DNA of 27,307 nt from Sperchopsis tessellata (Eukaryota; Arthropoda; Insecta; Coleoptera; Hydrophilidae), in NCBI GenBank assembly GCA_033557685.1, contig JAWQRN010000674.1, positions 1-27,307 of the forward strand. The letters are read 5' to 3'. The position numbers were made by a program, and so were the translations under genes. Positions 10,001 to 22,000 of the stretch are shown in pieces (within the stretch, counting starts at the first letter, position 1; every line of letters starts with the position of its first letter). Below the pieces are notes generated by a model. It ran no database searches. It was not told the DNA's origin and saw only the letters and a program-made list of their open reading frames with translations.

Positions 10001-13000
10001 CTCCAATTTGGTATATGTATCCCTTTTTCACCAAGTATGGTAGTATTATAGTATTTTAATTAATTCATTGCAGCTGCCAGTTGACCTCACAAGAAATTTA
10101 TCTCAAGAATTTTATCCCAAATGGACTACGGAAGATGAAGCTAAATGGAGAGCGTCAGTGTTATTTTACAAGGTCATGGACTTTTCTATTTTGGAATCCA
10201 AAATAGAGTCAAATCATTATTCTAGATTGTTCGAATTTTTAGAAGATGTCGAAACTATCCAACATAATGTTGGAATTTTCCATGGAAGTAAGTTTTTCTT
10301 TGATTGTGAAATTTCAGAAATGTATATTCAATTTTGTTTAGCATCATCACAAGAGTATGGAGCTGCAGAAATGATGACAGGGGACTGTATTCATGATTTG
10401 AAGGAATTATTAAATTGCATAGACTGTTACATGCATAGTAACAAGAAAATTATCAGCAAATGGTTTTGTTTACCCTGTAGATATCCTCACAAATTGGTCT
10501 GGGCTAAACAGAAAGGCTATCCATATTGGCCAGCAAAGGTAACTATCTAAAATATTTTAAATTTGTGTACAAAATCATTAGTTATACAGGCACTTTCACT
10601 TAACAACCTACCTATTTAACGAACGCTCGGACTTACTGGACAGCTCTCCAGCGCGGAGATGCACTGAACTGGTCAAATATTCTGTAGCTATCTCTTCATA
10701 AACCGACCACAATTAAGAATAAAACAAAACGTAAACGTCAAATTCACTTAATAATTCTGGTTGATTCGGTAATCAGCTGAGTTCCAACCAGTAATGACAG
10801 AGAATGCCCTTCTGAGTTTGAGTCTCAGGAATCCCCTTTCTCAGCTTGAGTTTCGGAATCCCCTTTCTCAGTCAGTTTCATTCACGCAGGTGGTCACTAT
10901 TCACCTGAAGCGCCAATAATCGAAGGAAAACTATTCATCTCGAGATGAAAATAAAGATCATGAATGACTATGAAGCTAATAAAAAAAGTTAAAGCAATAG
11001 CACGTGACTTGGAGCTGGAACATTCGACCTTTTTGAAGATCTAGAAGGATAAAGTTTCAGTGAAAGATGCAGGGAAAGCATAATAACAAGGCAGCGGAAT
11101 GGCTTCATTCATGAATTATTGGCGATCTGGTTTGACAACCAGATGCAAAAGTGAATGACGATATGACTTTTAATAATTCAAGCCAAGGCACACAGTATCT
11201 TTGAGACTTTGAAGGCACGCAAAGGCAAAGAATCAACGGAATCATTTACGGCAAGCCATGGTTAGTTTCAACAGTTTCGGCAGAAATTCAACCTGCGGAA
11301 TTGTAATATCAGAGGTGAGGCGGCAAGCGTGAACGTAGAGACAACGGAAAAATTTGTTGACCAATTTGATGAAATTGTCGAGAAAGGCAGCTACCACCTA
11401 GAACAGATCTTCAATGTGAATGAAACCGGACTTTGTTGGAAAAAAAATGCCTGAGAGGTCCTACATACACAAAGAAGCTAAAGCAATGGCCAGTTTCAAG
11501 GCTTTCAAAGTCCGGATCACGTAGTTGAGGCAAAATTTTGCTGGGTTTAAGTTAAAGCCTTTCCTCATCTATCGCTCTGAGAACCCACGTGCATTGAAGC
11601 AGGCTTGTAAACACATGCTGCCCGATTATTATCATGGAAATTATCTTCGTGCTTGATAATACCCCAGACCACCCCTAGCATCTTAATGATCTACACCCAG
11701 TTGTAGAGGTAGTGTATTGCCTAAAAACACGACTGCTGTCCTACAGCCAATGGATGAGAGGGCTATAGCTACGTTCAAAGTGTACTATTTGCACACGACT
11801 TTTTCCAAAGCTGTAGCAGCAACAGAAAGCGATGAAGTAACCCTTCGTGATTTTTGTAAATCATACAATATTTTAGACTATATAAAGAACATTGAATTAG
11901 CTTGACAAAAAAGTGTATTCAAGGCATTTAAAAAAAAACCTAAAACGTTTCGTAAATAATTTCACTAAGTTGAGCAAATTGATGTCATACATCAAGAATT
12001 TGTGGAATATGCCAAGGGAGAGCTAATAGAGTTGGAAGTGCAGCAGCACTTGGAAGAGGAAAGAATGGAAGAAGTACAAAATAAGTTCACAGTAAAGGGG
12101 TTAACTGGTGCGTTTTCCAAAGTGAATGCAGCTATATTAGAACTAGAGGCTATGGATCCAAATGTTGAATGGTTCAGTAAAGTGGAACGTCAAATTAATG
12201 AACTTTTACGATGCTATCGTGAAATTTATCAAGAAAAAAGGAATCTTACAATATTGCAAATAGTGAATAATATGAAATGCTATGTTTTTTTTTACTGTAG
12301 CTTTGTCTTATTTTCGCTTAAACAACTGAACGAACTTTTTAGCCAACCCAACATAATATTTGAGTTCAACATAAGAAAGTAAATTATGAATGTGAAAATT
12401 CAAAATATTCTATGGCCTTAATAAAAAAGTTATAACGAAAACTGAAAATTAGTTTTTTTGCTATAATAATTCTACATAATTTTTCTAATTTAATCGACCT
12501 CATAACTCTAATAATAATGAAAATCTCCATGAGTGGTTAATTGTGACACTGTTTATTTAAAAAATGTCGTTTATATCTAATTTTTTATTGTTATTTACAG
12601 GTGATGCAAGAGGCAGATTCTAGTGTTGATGTTAGATTCTTTGGAGGAAAATATGAGAGAGCAGTATTACCAACCAACTATGTGAAACCTATAACAGTCA
12701 ATATGCATACATTACAGGTATTTTATTTATTTATACTGGCATTTCTAACTTCAAAGTTTTTCATCTCAAAAACTTTTAAATTTTTTTTTAAAAAAAATTC
12801 ATGTTTCTAGATAAAGAAAAGCGCAGCTTTCAACAAAGCTGTTCAGGAACTACATCTTCACAGAAGGCTGTTGGAAAATCCAAATGAGGTTGAGAAACTA
12901 CTCTTAAAATCCAAAAAATCCTTATCCAAATCTAAGAAAAATTCTTCAAGTCTAGAGTCACTTTCAGCAAAGTCAATTTCGAGCAAAAAAAGGAGTTCAG

Positions 13001-16000
13001 GAGAATCACTAAACACTGATGATTTCGATAGAACTGCCACAAAAAGAAAACATGGCTCTTCTGAACATGGTGAGAATTTATAAAATCCTTTTTATGTCAG
13101 TTAGTACTAGAATATATAACTCTGTTTTAGAAAAGGATAGAACAATATCATATTTATTAATCTATCAAAACTGCATTACAATCTTAGGCACAACAAAAAA
13201 ATCAAATAAATTAACAATAAAATTACAAAAATTAATCAAGGTAGACTACATCACTTTACAGATTCACAACAAAATATATTGTTCGAAGTTAAAATTTAAA
13301 AGTGTTATCCATAAATATCAAAAAAGTCCACTAAAGAAAAAAAGCAACTTCTCTGGAGGTCCTTCTTCTTTTTCAATGGCAGACAGGCAGATCATTGTAC
13401 ATTTTGATTGCCATAAGACAATCAGCAGTATTTTGGAGTCTGCGTGAGTCCATTAATATTTTATTCCTATTTCTTTTGTGGTAATTATGAATATCTGAGT
13501 GGGTTGAATAATTATTGCAGTTTTTATGAGTTTCCATAACATTTGCAAGGCAAATCACTGAGTACAATGTAAGAACGTTGTATCTATTAAATAATGTCAC
13601 ACAGTGCTCCTTCCAAGGTGCCTTCTTCTGAAGAACAAACACATTCTCTAAATGACATTATGCTGTCAAAATAGACAGTTAGGGCATTAGCCTCACCCGC
13701 ACACTCCCTAATGCGTCTAATTGAGTAAATTGGTGAGCTTAACCGTGAGCTCAGGATGTCAATATGGTACTTCCAGTACAGGGCCCTATCCACATACACT
13801 CCAAGAAACTTCACTGGTTGCATCACACTACTTCCTCGAAGAGTGAATGCACTTCACAGTGTTTTGTTTTTATTCAGCAGCAATTGATTCGATGAAAACC
13901 ACATCTCTGTATCAGATATTACCCGCTTTGTTTTTTCCTGCAACAAAACCGCATCACCACCATGTACCACAAAAAAAGTGTCATCTACGAATAAAAATGC
14001 CCTTGCATTAACACTCTCTGGCATGTCATTTATCACTATAAGAAAAAGCAGCTGTCTCATTATGGAACCCAATTCATAAAATTGTGTTAATCACTTCAGT
14101 ACCACCTCATTCAGATATTGCTCGTATTTATACTAAGCAGGAAAGTTCTCAAGACCACCCTCTGACTTGGAAACAAACTAATAGTTGCTCACCTATTTAT
14201 AACATAATATGCTTTACATTTTGGCATTTTTTAATTTCCGACCACGTTAATTATAGCATATTGCAAAAGTTGCTGAACGCCGGAACGAATGCTGTAGACA
14301 CGGTGTTTCGAAGAATACCACTTCTCATCAACACAACTGCATCCCCCATGCAGCCTAGCCTTCTTACAATATGCTATTGGGCTTCATTCATACGAAATAA
14401 GTATCTAATGTAAGTGATATACGAAAAATAAGCAACTTCCTAACATTGCAGTTAGCACTAGGATACTTTTAAAGGAAATTCCTTCTACAGATTAATGCCA
14501 AATCTGTTTATGCAATTTAATTTTACTTCCATGGTCGCCGGAGTAGAATAGTTTTGGCATTTTTTTTTTCCGACAACGTCAATGCTAAAAGTATTCTATT
14601 CCGGCGACCATGGAAGCAATATTAAATTGCATAAACAGATTTGGCATTTATTTGTAGAAGGAATTTCCTTTATAAGTATCCTAGCGCTAACTGCAATGTT
14701 AGACGGGTGCCTATCTCTCGTATATGGCTTACATTAGATACTTAGTTCATATGAACGAATTCGAATAGCATATTGTACGAAGACTGAGCTGCATGGGGGA
14801 TGCACTTGTGCTGATGAGAAGTGGTATTCTTCGAAACACCATGTCTACAGCATTCGTTCCGTCGTTCAGCACCTTTTCAATATGCTATTATTTGTATGGT
14901 CAGAAATAAAAAAAATGCCAAAACTATTTTACACTGGCGACCATGGAAGTAATATTAAAATGCTTTAATTTCTTTCAGTCTGTCTTCTCGAACTTCCTGT
15001 AGATAGTACTTCAGACCAGGGATTAAAAATGAATAATGTTTCTTTGTTCCTTACGTTCACTCCCAAAAATTATTGTTTTCATTTTCGTGAACTAAAATTA
15101 AATAACATTTAATACTGTTTGTACTATAAATATTAGATACAATATAACCCCGATTATTCGTATCTATAAATATTTAATTTAAATCATTTCGCCTTTAAAT
15201 AAAAATAAAATGAGGCTTGATTATTTTGTACTTCTAATGATCCAGTGGTAGAGTAAACTTTTTCCGATGAGTTTATTATGAGTCCATACATTCTTGTTTC
15301 TGTTTCCTAGCAATTGCTAAATTAAAACTGGTATTTTACTAATTTAAGAGTTTCTCCTGAAAATCTGCCAAATACTTTTGGCAAATTGATGAACGGTATT
15401 TAAAGCATAGTCCTTCAGGTTTCATAAATTTATCACCCTTTTAGTATAAACATTGATTCCTAATGTTCTTGCAATTTCAACAGCTTTAAGTTGTAACCAC
15501 TTGTGAGTAACAGGTAACCCTTTTGCACGTGTTCCAAGGATGAAACAAAGTACATTGGCATCAATTTCGGGGTGTTTTCCTTGTTTTGGGCCAGTAAAAT
15601 ACTTTTGCGTTGATTTTATTAGCCTCCCAATTTTGTCTTCAAATAAAAATACTTTTTTCGTCGACAGTAAATTGTTGTCCAGCGAAAACAATGATTTGTC
15701 ACTTTAATGCAGTAGTGCATTCTATTTGCAGACATTTTTGAATGTTTCATAGAGAACATATAACTTAGAGTAAATTAAACCATAAACTGATCAACAAGTA
15801 CAAAAATAATATTGAAGGAAATTTTGTTCGTATTCTTAAAAAGAAACATATACAGCTCAAAGTGACAAGATACATAACTCGACAAAAGAACAGAACTATT
15901 TTCGACCAATATTTTTATTTAATAGATGGCGCTGATGTTAGTTGCCACCATAGTACGGATGTTGTCAAGTTTTTCTGTATAAATTATAATGAGGAACCAA

Positions 16001-19000
16001 TCCACATCAACATAATTACCCCACCACTGACGCCATATCCTAGTCTTGATTCCATAACTGCATAGTAAACCATTAAAAAGATTCAACATTTCTAGGTTCT
16101 AGGTCTTATAGTAAAATTTTACGTTGCTAAATTCTTATAGATAGTTTCTATGTGACATTTCCACTTCACACTACTATCAATAACTGCGAGTTTTAAGAAA
16201 AGACGCAGTTGTTACTAATTTGGTGAAAAAAAAATTTGTTTTAAGGTTCTGGTGACTACACCATGTGCCCAGTGAAATCAGGGAGGTCATTATTTTGTTT
16301 TAAAAATGTTGTTTTTAACTCTGTTAAAAATCACTGAAGGGAGTAAATTGATAAACATATATTTACTTCCCTATAATAGACACAGTATATAAAGGAAACC
16401 TACATACAGTATAATGTGCGCATTGTATAAACACGCACAACAATTTAACAATAACTTTATTAAAGATATATATTAAGGCAACAAACAATATTAATACAAA
16501 ACATTTGAACTCCTGCTGGGTCGAACATCAGATGTAGAGTACCCTGATCCGAGTGTGTCGGAGAAGCTCATTGCATCTTTTGCCGCTCTCCCACCATAGA
16601 CACTGAAATCGCTTACAATTGTAAGATTAAGTGTAATAAGTTTCCAAATTGGCCAAAAAATGTTACTTTTTTCAAATTTTCTTTCTAGTCTATATGTCAA
16701 GTAATGCTGTTCATTTATCTTCATATTTATAATGCATTATTTTTTATTCATTCCATATTAAGTTTTCATATAAATTTCTAATAGTAACTTCAAAATATCT
16801 ATATAAATTAAATTATAATTTTGACAAACGATTTTATAGGGTAATTACACTATTAAGCAATGCACTAAAAATATACGAAAAAGTGTTAGAAAGAAGAGTA
16901 GAACATTACACAGAAGACAAAATGGATGATGCGCAAAGTGGATTTAGAAAGGGGAAAAGTACGAACGACCATTTATTTACACTAATGAAAATAATAAAGA
17001 AGACACTGAAAAAGAAACCAAGGCATACCTAATATTCATAGACTTGAAAAATGTTTTTGACAGAGTGGACGGAGAGAAAGTATGGGCTAGTATGGTTAAA
17101 AAAGAAGTAAAAAAGAATCTGATAAATGCTGTTAAGAGAATATACAAGAATACCACAATTATGTAGTCAGTTGGAACATGAGGTCCACACATTTTGAAAC
17201 AAATTAGGGACTAAGGCAGGGTGGAAGTCTGAATCCAATATTGTTTAACGTATATATGAACGAAATAATTAAAGAATGCAAACCACTACTAAAAGAATTA
17301 CATACAGGCTATTTCATTTGTGCCTTTTTGCAGATGATTTAGTGCTGATGGCTGTCAGAAAGAGATATACAGGACAATATAAACGTATGGAACGAAACTT
17401 TGAAGTAACACGGAATGAAAATAAATATGAACAAGACTAAAATAATAATGATTGAACAGGTTGAAAAATTCAAGTACCTGAGAACTACAGTAGAAAGATC
17501 GGGGAACAAAAATACTGACATAAATGAGAGAATTGAGAAAACTATAAAAACGTACCATATGATGAACAGAAAGTTTATAAGAAAGAAAGAAGTTGCGAAG
17601 AAGACAAAGACAACAATACTCAAAGTGGTATTTAAACCGATTTTAACTTGTGGATGCGAGACATGGGTGCTAACAAGAAGAACATAAGTAAGATGCAGCC
17701 AATAGAATTTAAATGCTTAAGAGCGATCAAAGGTATTACAAGAAGAGACAGAATAAGGACACAACCATAAGAAAGGGCTACATTGAGGTAAGACAGCTAG
17801 GATGGTTTGCAAAGAATGGAAGAGGCGAGAACAACTAAAAGAGTACGGAAAGCAGGAATACAGGAAAAACCACAAAGTATATAATGGAGAGAAATAGAAC
17901 ACTAATGGAAGCAAAAAGACTGTCACAGAATAGAATACAGTGGAAGAAATTCATAAAGAAGGATTAAAAAACCAACCTCTACACCGAAAAGTAGAAGAGG
18001 ATATGAATATATATATATATATATATATATAAATTTCTAATTATCTACATATATTTAAATTTTGACAAACAATTTTAAGCCATCATTTTTTTGGGTATAA
18101 AGAGTTGGGGTTCCACAATTGAGCCCTGAAGGACACCTATTTTAGAAATGTTAGCAGAGATATGTATATTTGACACCTATTTCTGAGCTCGGTTGTTACC
18201 AATAATTCATGTTCAATTCCCCTAATATTGAACTTTTTTTTTAAGAAGGCTTGTACAATTTACACATTCAAAAGCTTTAGAGAGATCAACCAGGAGGCAA
18301 GAAGCCACCATTCCATTGTATAATAATGTTAAAATCTGCTAAAGATTGATGTATACTTATAGGCACTCTTTTTTTTCCCTGATTGTCGTGCAACAGCTTG
18401 TAGTAAATAGTTTTTCAAATATTATGAAATCTGCATTTTTTGTACAGCAATATTTTATAACAATTCTTTTTGTCTTGTTGCAGGAAGGAAGTTAGCTAAA
18501 GGAAGGAGAGAAAGTGACGAGTATAGTGATTCAGACAGTAACTCAAGGAAGTAAGATAGATAATTTTAAGTGTATATTAAAAAAAATTACATGTTTTTTT
18601 TATTTTTACAGGAATGTTTGTGAAGAAGTTTCAAGCTCAACAGAACGTTTGAACCACATTGAATATGATTTTCCACATCCCATTGACCTGTCAGAAAACG
18701 TAATGCAAAAGTTAGACCAACCATATAGTGATGCTGTTGAGAAGGTAATATTTCATTAAATTTTAAATAATTGTTGTCTTTTAAAAATTGCTCTTTTGCG
18801 ATATTGTGATCCCATTTATAAACAATAATTCTTGATGTATCTCAGGGGTCCCAACTGAAACCTATATTAGTTTTACTTTTGTGAAGATCGGTCATGGTTA
18901 AAGTGGATGAGGATAATTTTTAATTTTGCCCACAAAAATCTACACTTTTCTGTTTTGTAAATGCTTATTATTTCTTCAGATGAGGCGTGTTTTGGAACAA

Positions 19001-22000
19001 TGCACAGATAAAAGAACACTTATAAAAACAGCAATGAATTGTATGCAGACCGAAACTGATCGGCTAGCTTTTGAACATAGTGAAAATGTCAAACAGATTG
19101 CTGATGCACATAACAAACAAGTTAATGAGACAAAACGCAAGCAATGGGTAAGTCTTATTTTATAGTTCTCGTTTATAATTTCTATAAGTTCCAAATAATT
19201 TACAATGAGTATACAAAAAAGTGCCACCTAGACACAAAGTATATTGTGTAATAATAGTATAAGAATATATAATGCACATTTCAAAATGTTCATTGGAACA
19301 TTCTGTATATTAATACATTTTAGGATTATCTTTTATGTACGTTTAGAAGTATTAAATTACTACTAATCTAAAATCTAAAGTTTGTACAGTAAACAAGGTA
19401 AAATATATAAATTTCATTTCATTTTTCAGTAAATGTGAAAATATTTAGTAAGCTTTTTAGCCATTTCTAACTTTGTTTGATTATTTTGCAAGGGTAAAAT
19501 AGTGCCAAAAATGCGTCTCTTGTCATTGTTGTGGTTTTATGCCTTGAGTTTCGTGGGCTGTAGCACACGATTAGTTACTCTTCACTTCTATGCATTACAA
19601 AGTATCTTCGAAGCAGCTTTGTTATTATTCCATAAATCATTTGATTCTTAACTATAAAATAAATATTTCCGGTAAATACATGCTCTCTTATAAGAGTTCA
19701 CGTTTCATCACTTTTTACAAGAAACACATAGTATGTTGAGTTAATTTATTGAAGTACCTTCGTTCACCTAGATAATGATCCTTGTAACAATAGATATATA
19801 ATTGGCACTTTCCTGAGTTTCAGGTCCTCAGTCCACACAGAAACACTTTTCTAATTGAGTTTCATTTAACGGTGTTACCTTACTTTTTTACATACTGTAT
19901 ATATCATGTGCCCTGAATTATATTGCGAAATTTCTTATAGGTGACCAGCTTCGTATGCTATTTGCTTTTACACATCTGCTCTCATTTTTTTGCCTTAGGT
20001 TAATACCTTCTCTTAATTTTTTTTTTGTTTAGCCCAACTTGCTTAATTTTCCTGGTCTTCATATCATTCTGTTCAAGTTCTCTTTCACTTTATATTTATA
20101 TGATATTTATTATATTATTAATACTATTGCACAGGGTAACAAATTATATTTTGATTTCTAAAGAAAAGATATCTTTAGATTAATATTTTCAATATTGAAA
20201 TAATTTTCTTTCATGGCTTCCGTAAGAGTACCATCTGTGTGCTTTCATATAAGCAAAAGTTTACTTCACTCTTATAGAGATCATTATCAAGACTAAATGC
20301 TCGTAAAAGAATTAAATATCAAAGTAATGGAAGCTAAGACTCATGTGTAACTCATTCGAAAATAACTACTCACTCAACTGGGTGTTAAGTTATTTGATCA
20401 TCGCATATGAACAAACAGCTCACTTGTATTGTAGCTATGTGTCCCACATGAATTGGCATACTAAGCAATTTAGTGCTGATATGACATGAACCTGATAGGT
20501 ATGAGGCGAGAGTAGAGGTAGAAAGTTAACTCACTTGCTCCATCTGTACAGGTCCCAGCTGTACGAATGGGAGATACGAACTTTACACACACAACCATCT
20601 AAACATCTTTGTTGCAGTGGTAGATGATGTACTTTTGTGCACTGCAGTTGTTCACATGCTCGATGCGTCGGGCACAATGCAGGGAAATCTGCGGATCAGG
20701 TTCTTTTCTGTCGTTTATTACACATTAAATGGCAGATAATTTTTATAAATTAGAGGCTGTGGTACATCAACAACTTCTTTATTATGCTTCTACCACTTTC
20801 TAACTTTTGCTAGCAGCTGTATAAAATAAAAATTTGATGCCATTATGCATATGCTGTTATCTGCCAATTTGGCAACTAGTATTTGATTATTCTCATCAAA
20901 TGTATAATCAAAATATCATCTTTTGGCTTTTTTCAAATTTTGTTATCATCAATAGGGCATGTTTTAAGACAACTTTCCCTGACAGTGCCTATTGCTCTTA
21001 TTTTCTTATCATTTAGAAGTTTTAAAAGTTCTAAAATCTTAAAATAATTATTGAAATAAACTACATGTTCTTCGTTGAATTCTAATTTTTCTAATAAAAA
21101 TAGCACTATCTTCGCCCCAAGAGTTTCTGTGGTACTATACTGGTTAGTATAGTTTCCACAGTATGTATCGAATAAATAGTAATAACCGTAAAGCTGTACA
21201 ACATTTAGTTTTTATAGCCAAATCGTACTGGTTTTCCCCTATTAAATTTCTAAGCTTAATGATCTCCGAATTGCTTGATATCATAATTTAAACATTTTAT
21301 CCTTACGGTCTAATTGGTTATTATCATCCAAATGTAAATATGTCTTTATTTCAAGTCACCTATTTCTGCTCATACTCTTGACTTCTAGGTCAACTCTAAT
21401 ATCTTCGTCAAAAGCCCAGTACATCCTTTCTTGAAGCAGCTGGTGATATCTGGTCAACAATAATATAGCAATTAAAGTTTTTGCTTTTGGTTGCGTTATA
21501 GAAAAACTATTGTTATTATTATGCCTAGCAAATAAATTTGTTCAACAATCAACTGAATAACGGAATAATCAATAAATTTTTCAAATATTTTTGTTGGCGT
21601 TACATTTTTTTAATCTTTGATAATTTGGTCAATTTTTGTATATTCAAAGAAGTTGATGGGAGTTTAAAAGCTTTTATACATTGGATCTACTTTTTTCCAT
21701 GGCAACAGTTGTTTTGTCCTTTGTTTCTTAATGACCACATTCATCATGACTGCAAAAAAATTGCCATATTCAAATCAACTTGATTTGGTACAGGATGATT
21801 CACTAAATTTTGACCCCTCCATAACTCTTTTATCATAAGAGTTATAAAAATAGTTAAATACAAAAGTTGTAGGGTTTCATCTATTTTTTTTAAATACTAC
21901 TAAAAACAATTGCCTGCATAGGTCACGTGATGTAAGAATGAAGGTGACTTTTAAAGGGAACACCATCTATATTTTTACATTTTCTGATTTTTCTGATTTC

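Noticed and set aside
9726..10034. 102-codon minus-strand frame opposite the PHD exon
   Set aside because: It is the antisense of ZMYND11 exon 3, whose zinc ligands and splice sites are clear.
13019..13447. 142-codon plus-strand frame after exon 7
   Set aside because: It overlaps exon 7 in another frame, has no domain and covers the antisense end of an RT fragment; exon 7 with its GTGAGA donor explains the start.
17339..17623. Hydrophobic minus-strand frames resembling membrane proteins
   Set aside because: They are antisense shadows of the A/G-rich RTE-like RT on the plus strand; antisense of Lys/Glu-rich coding looks like Phe/Leu/Ser-rich membrane sequence.
13310..18312. One RT element split into two parts (13310-14075 and 18095-18312) by later insertions
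   Set aside because: The orientation fits, but both pieces contain the GSI...LLF segment, so they overlap rather than join and are more simply separate copies.
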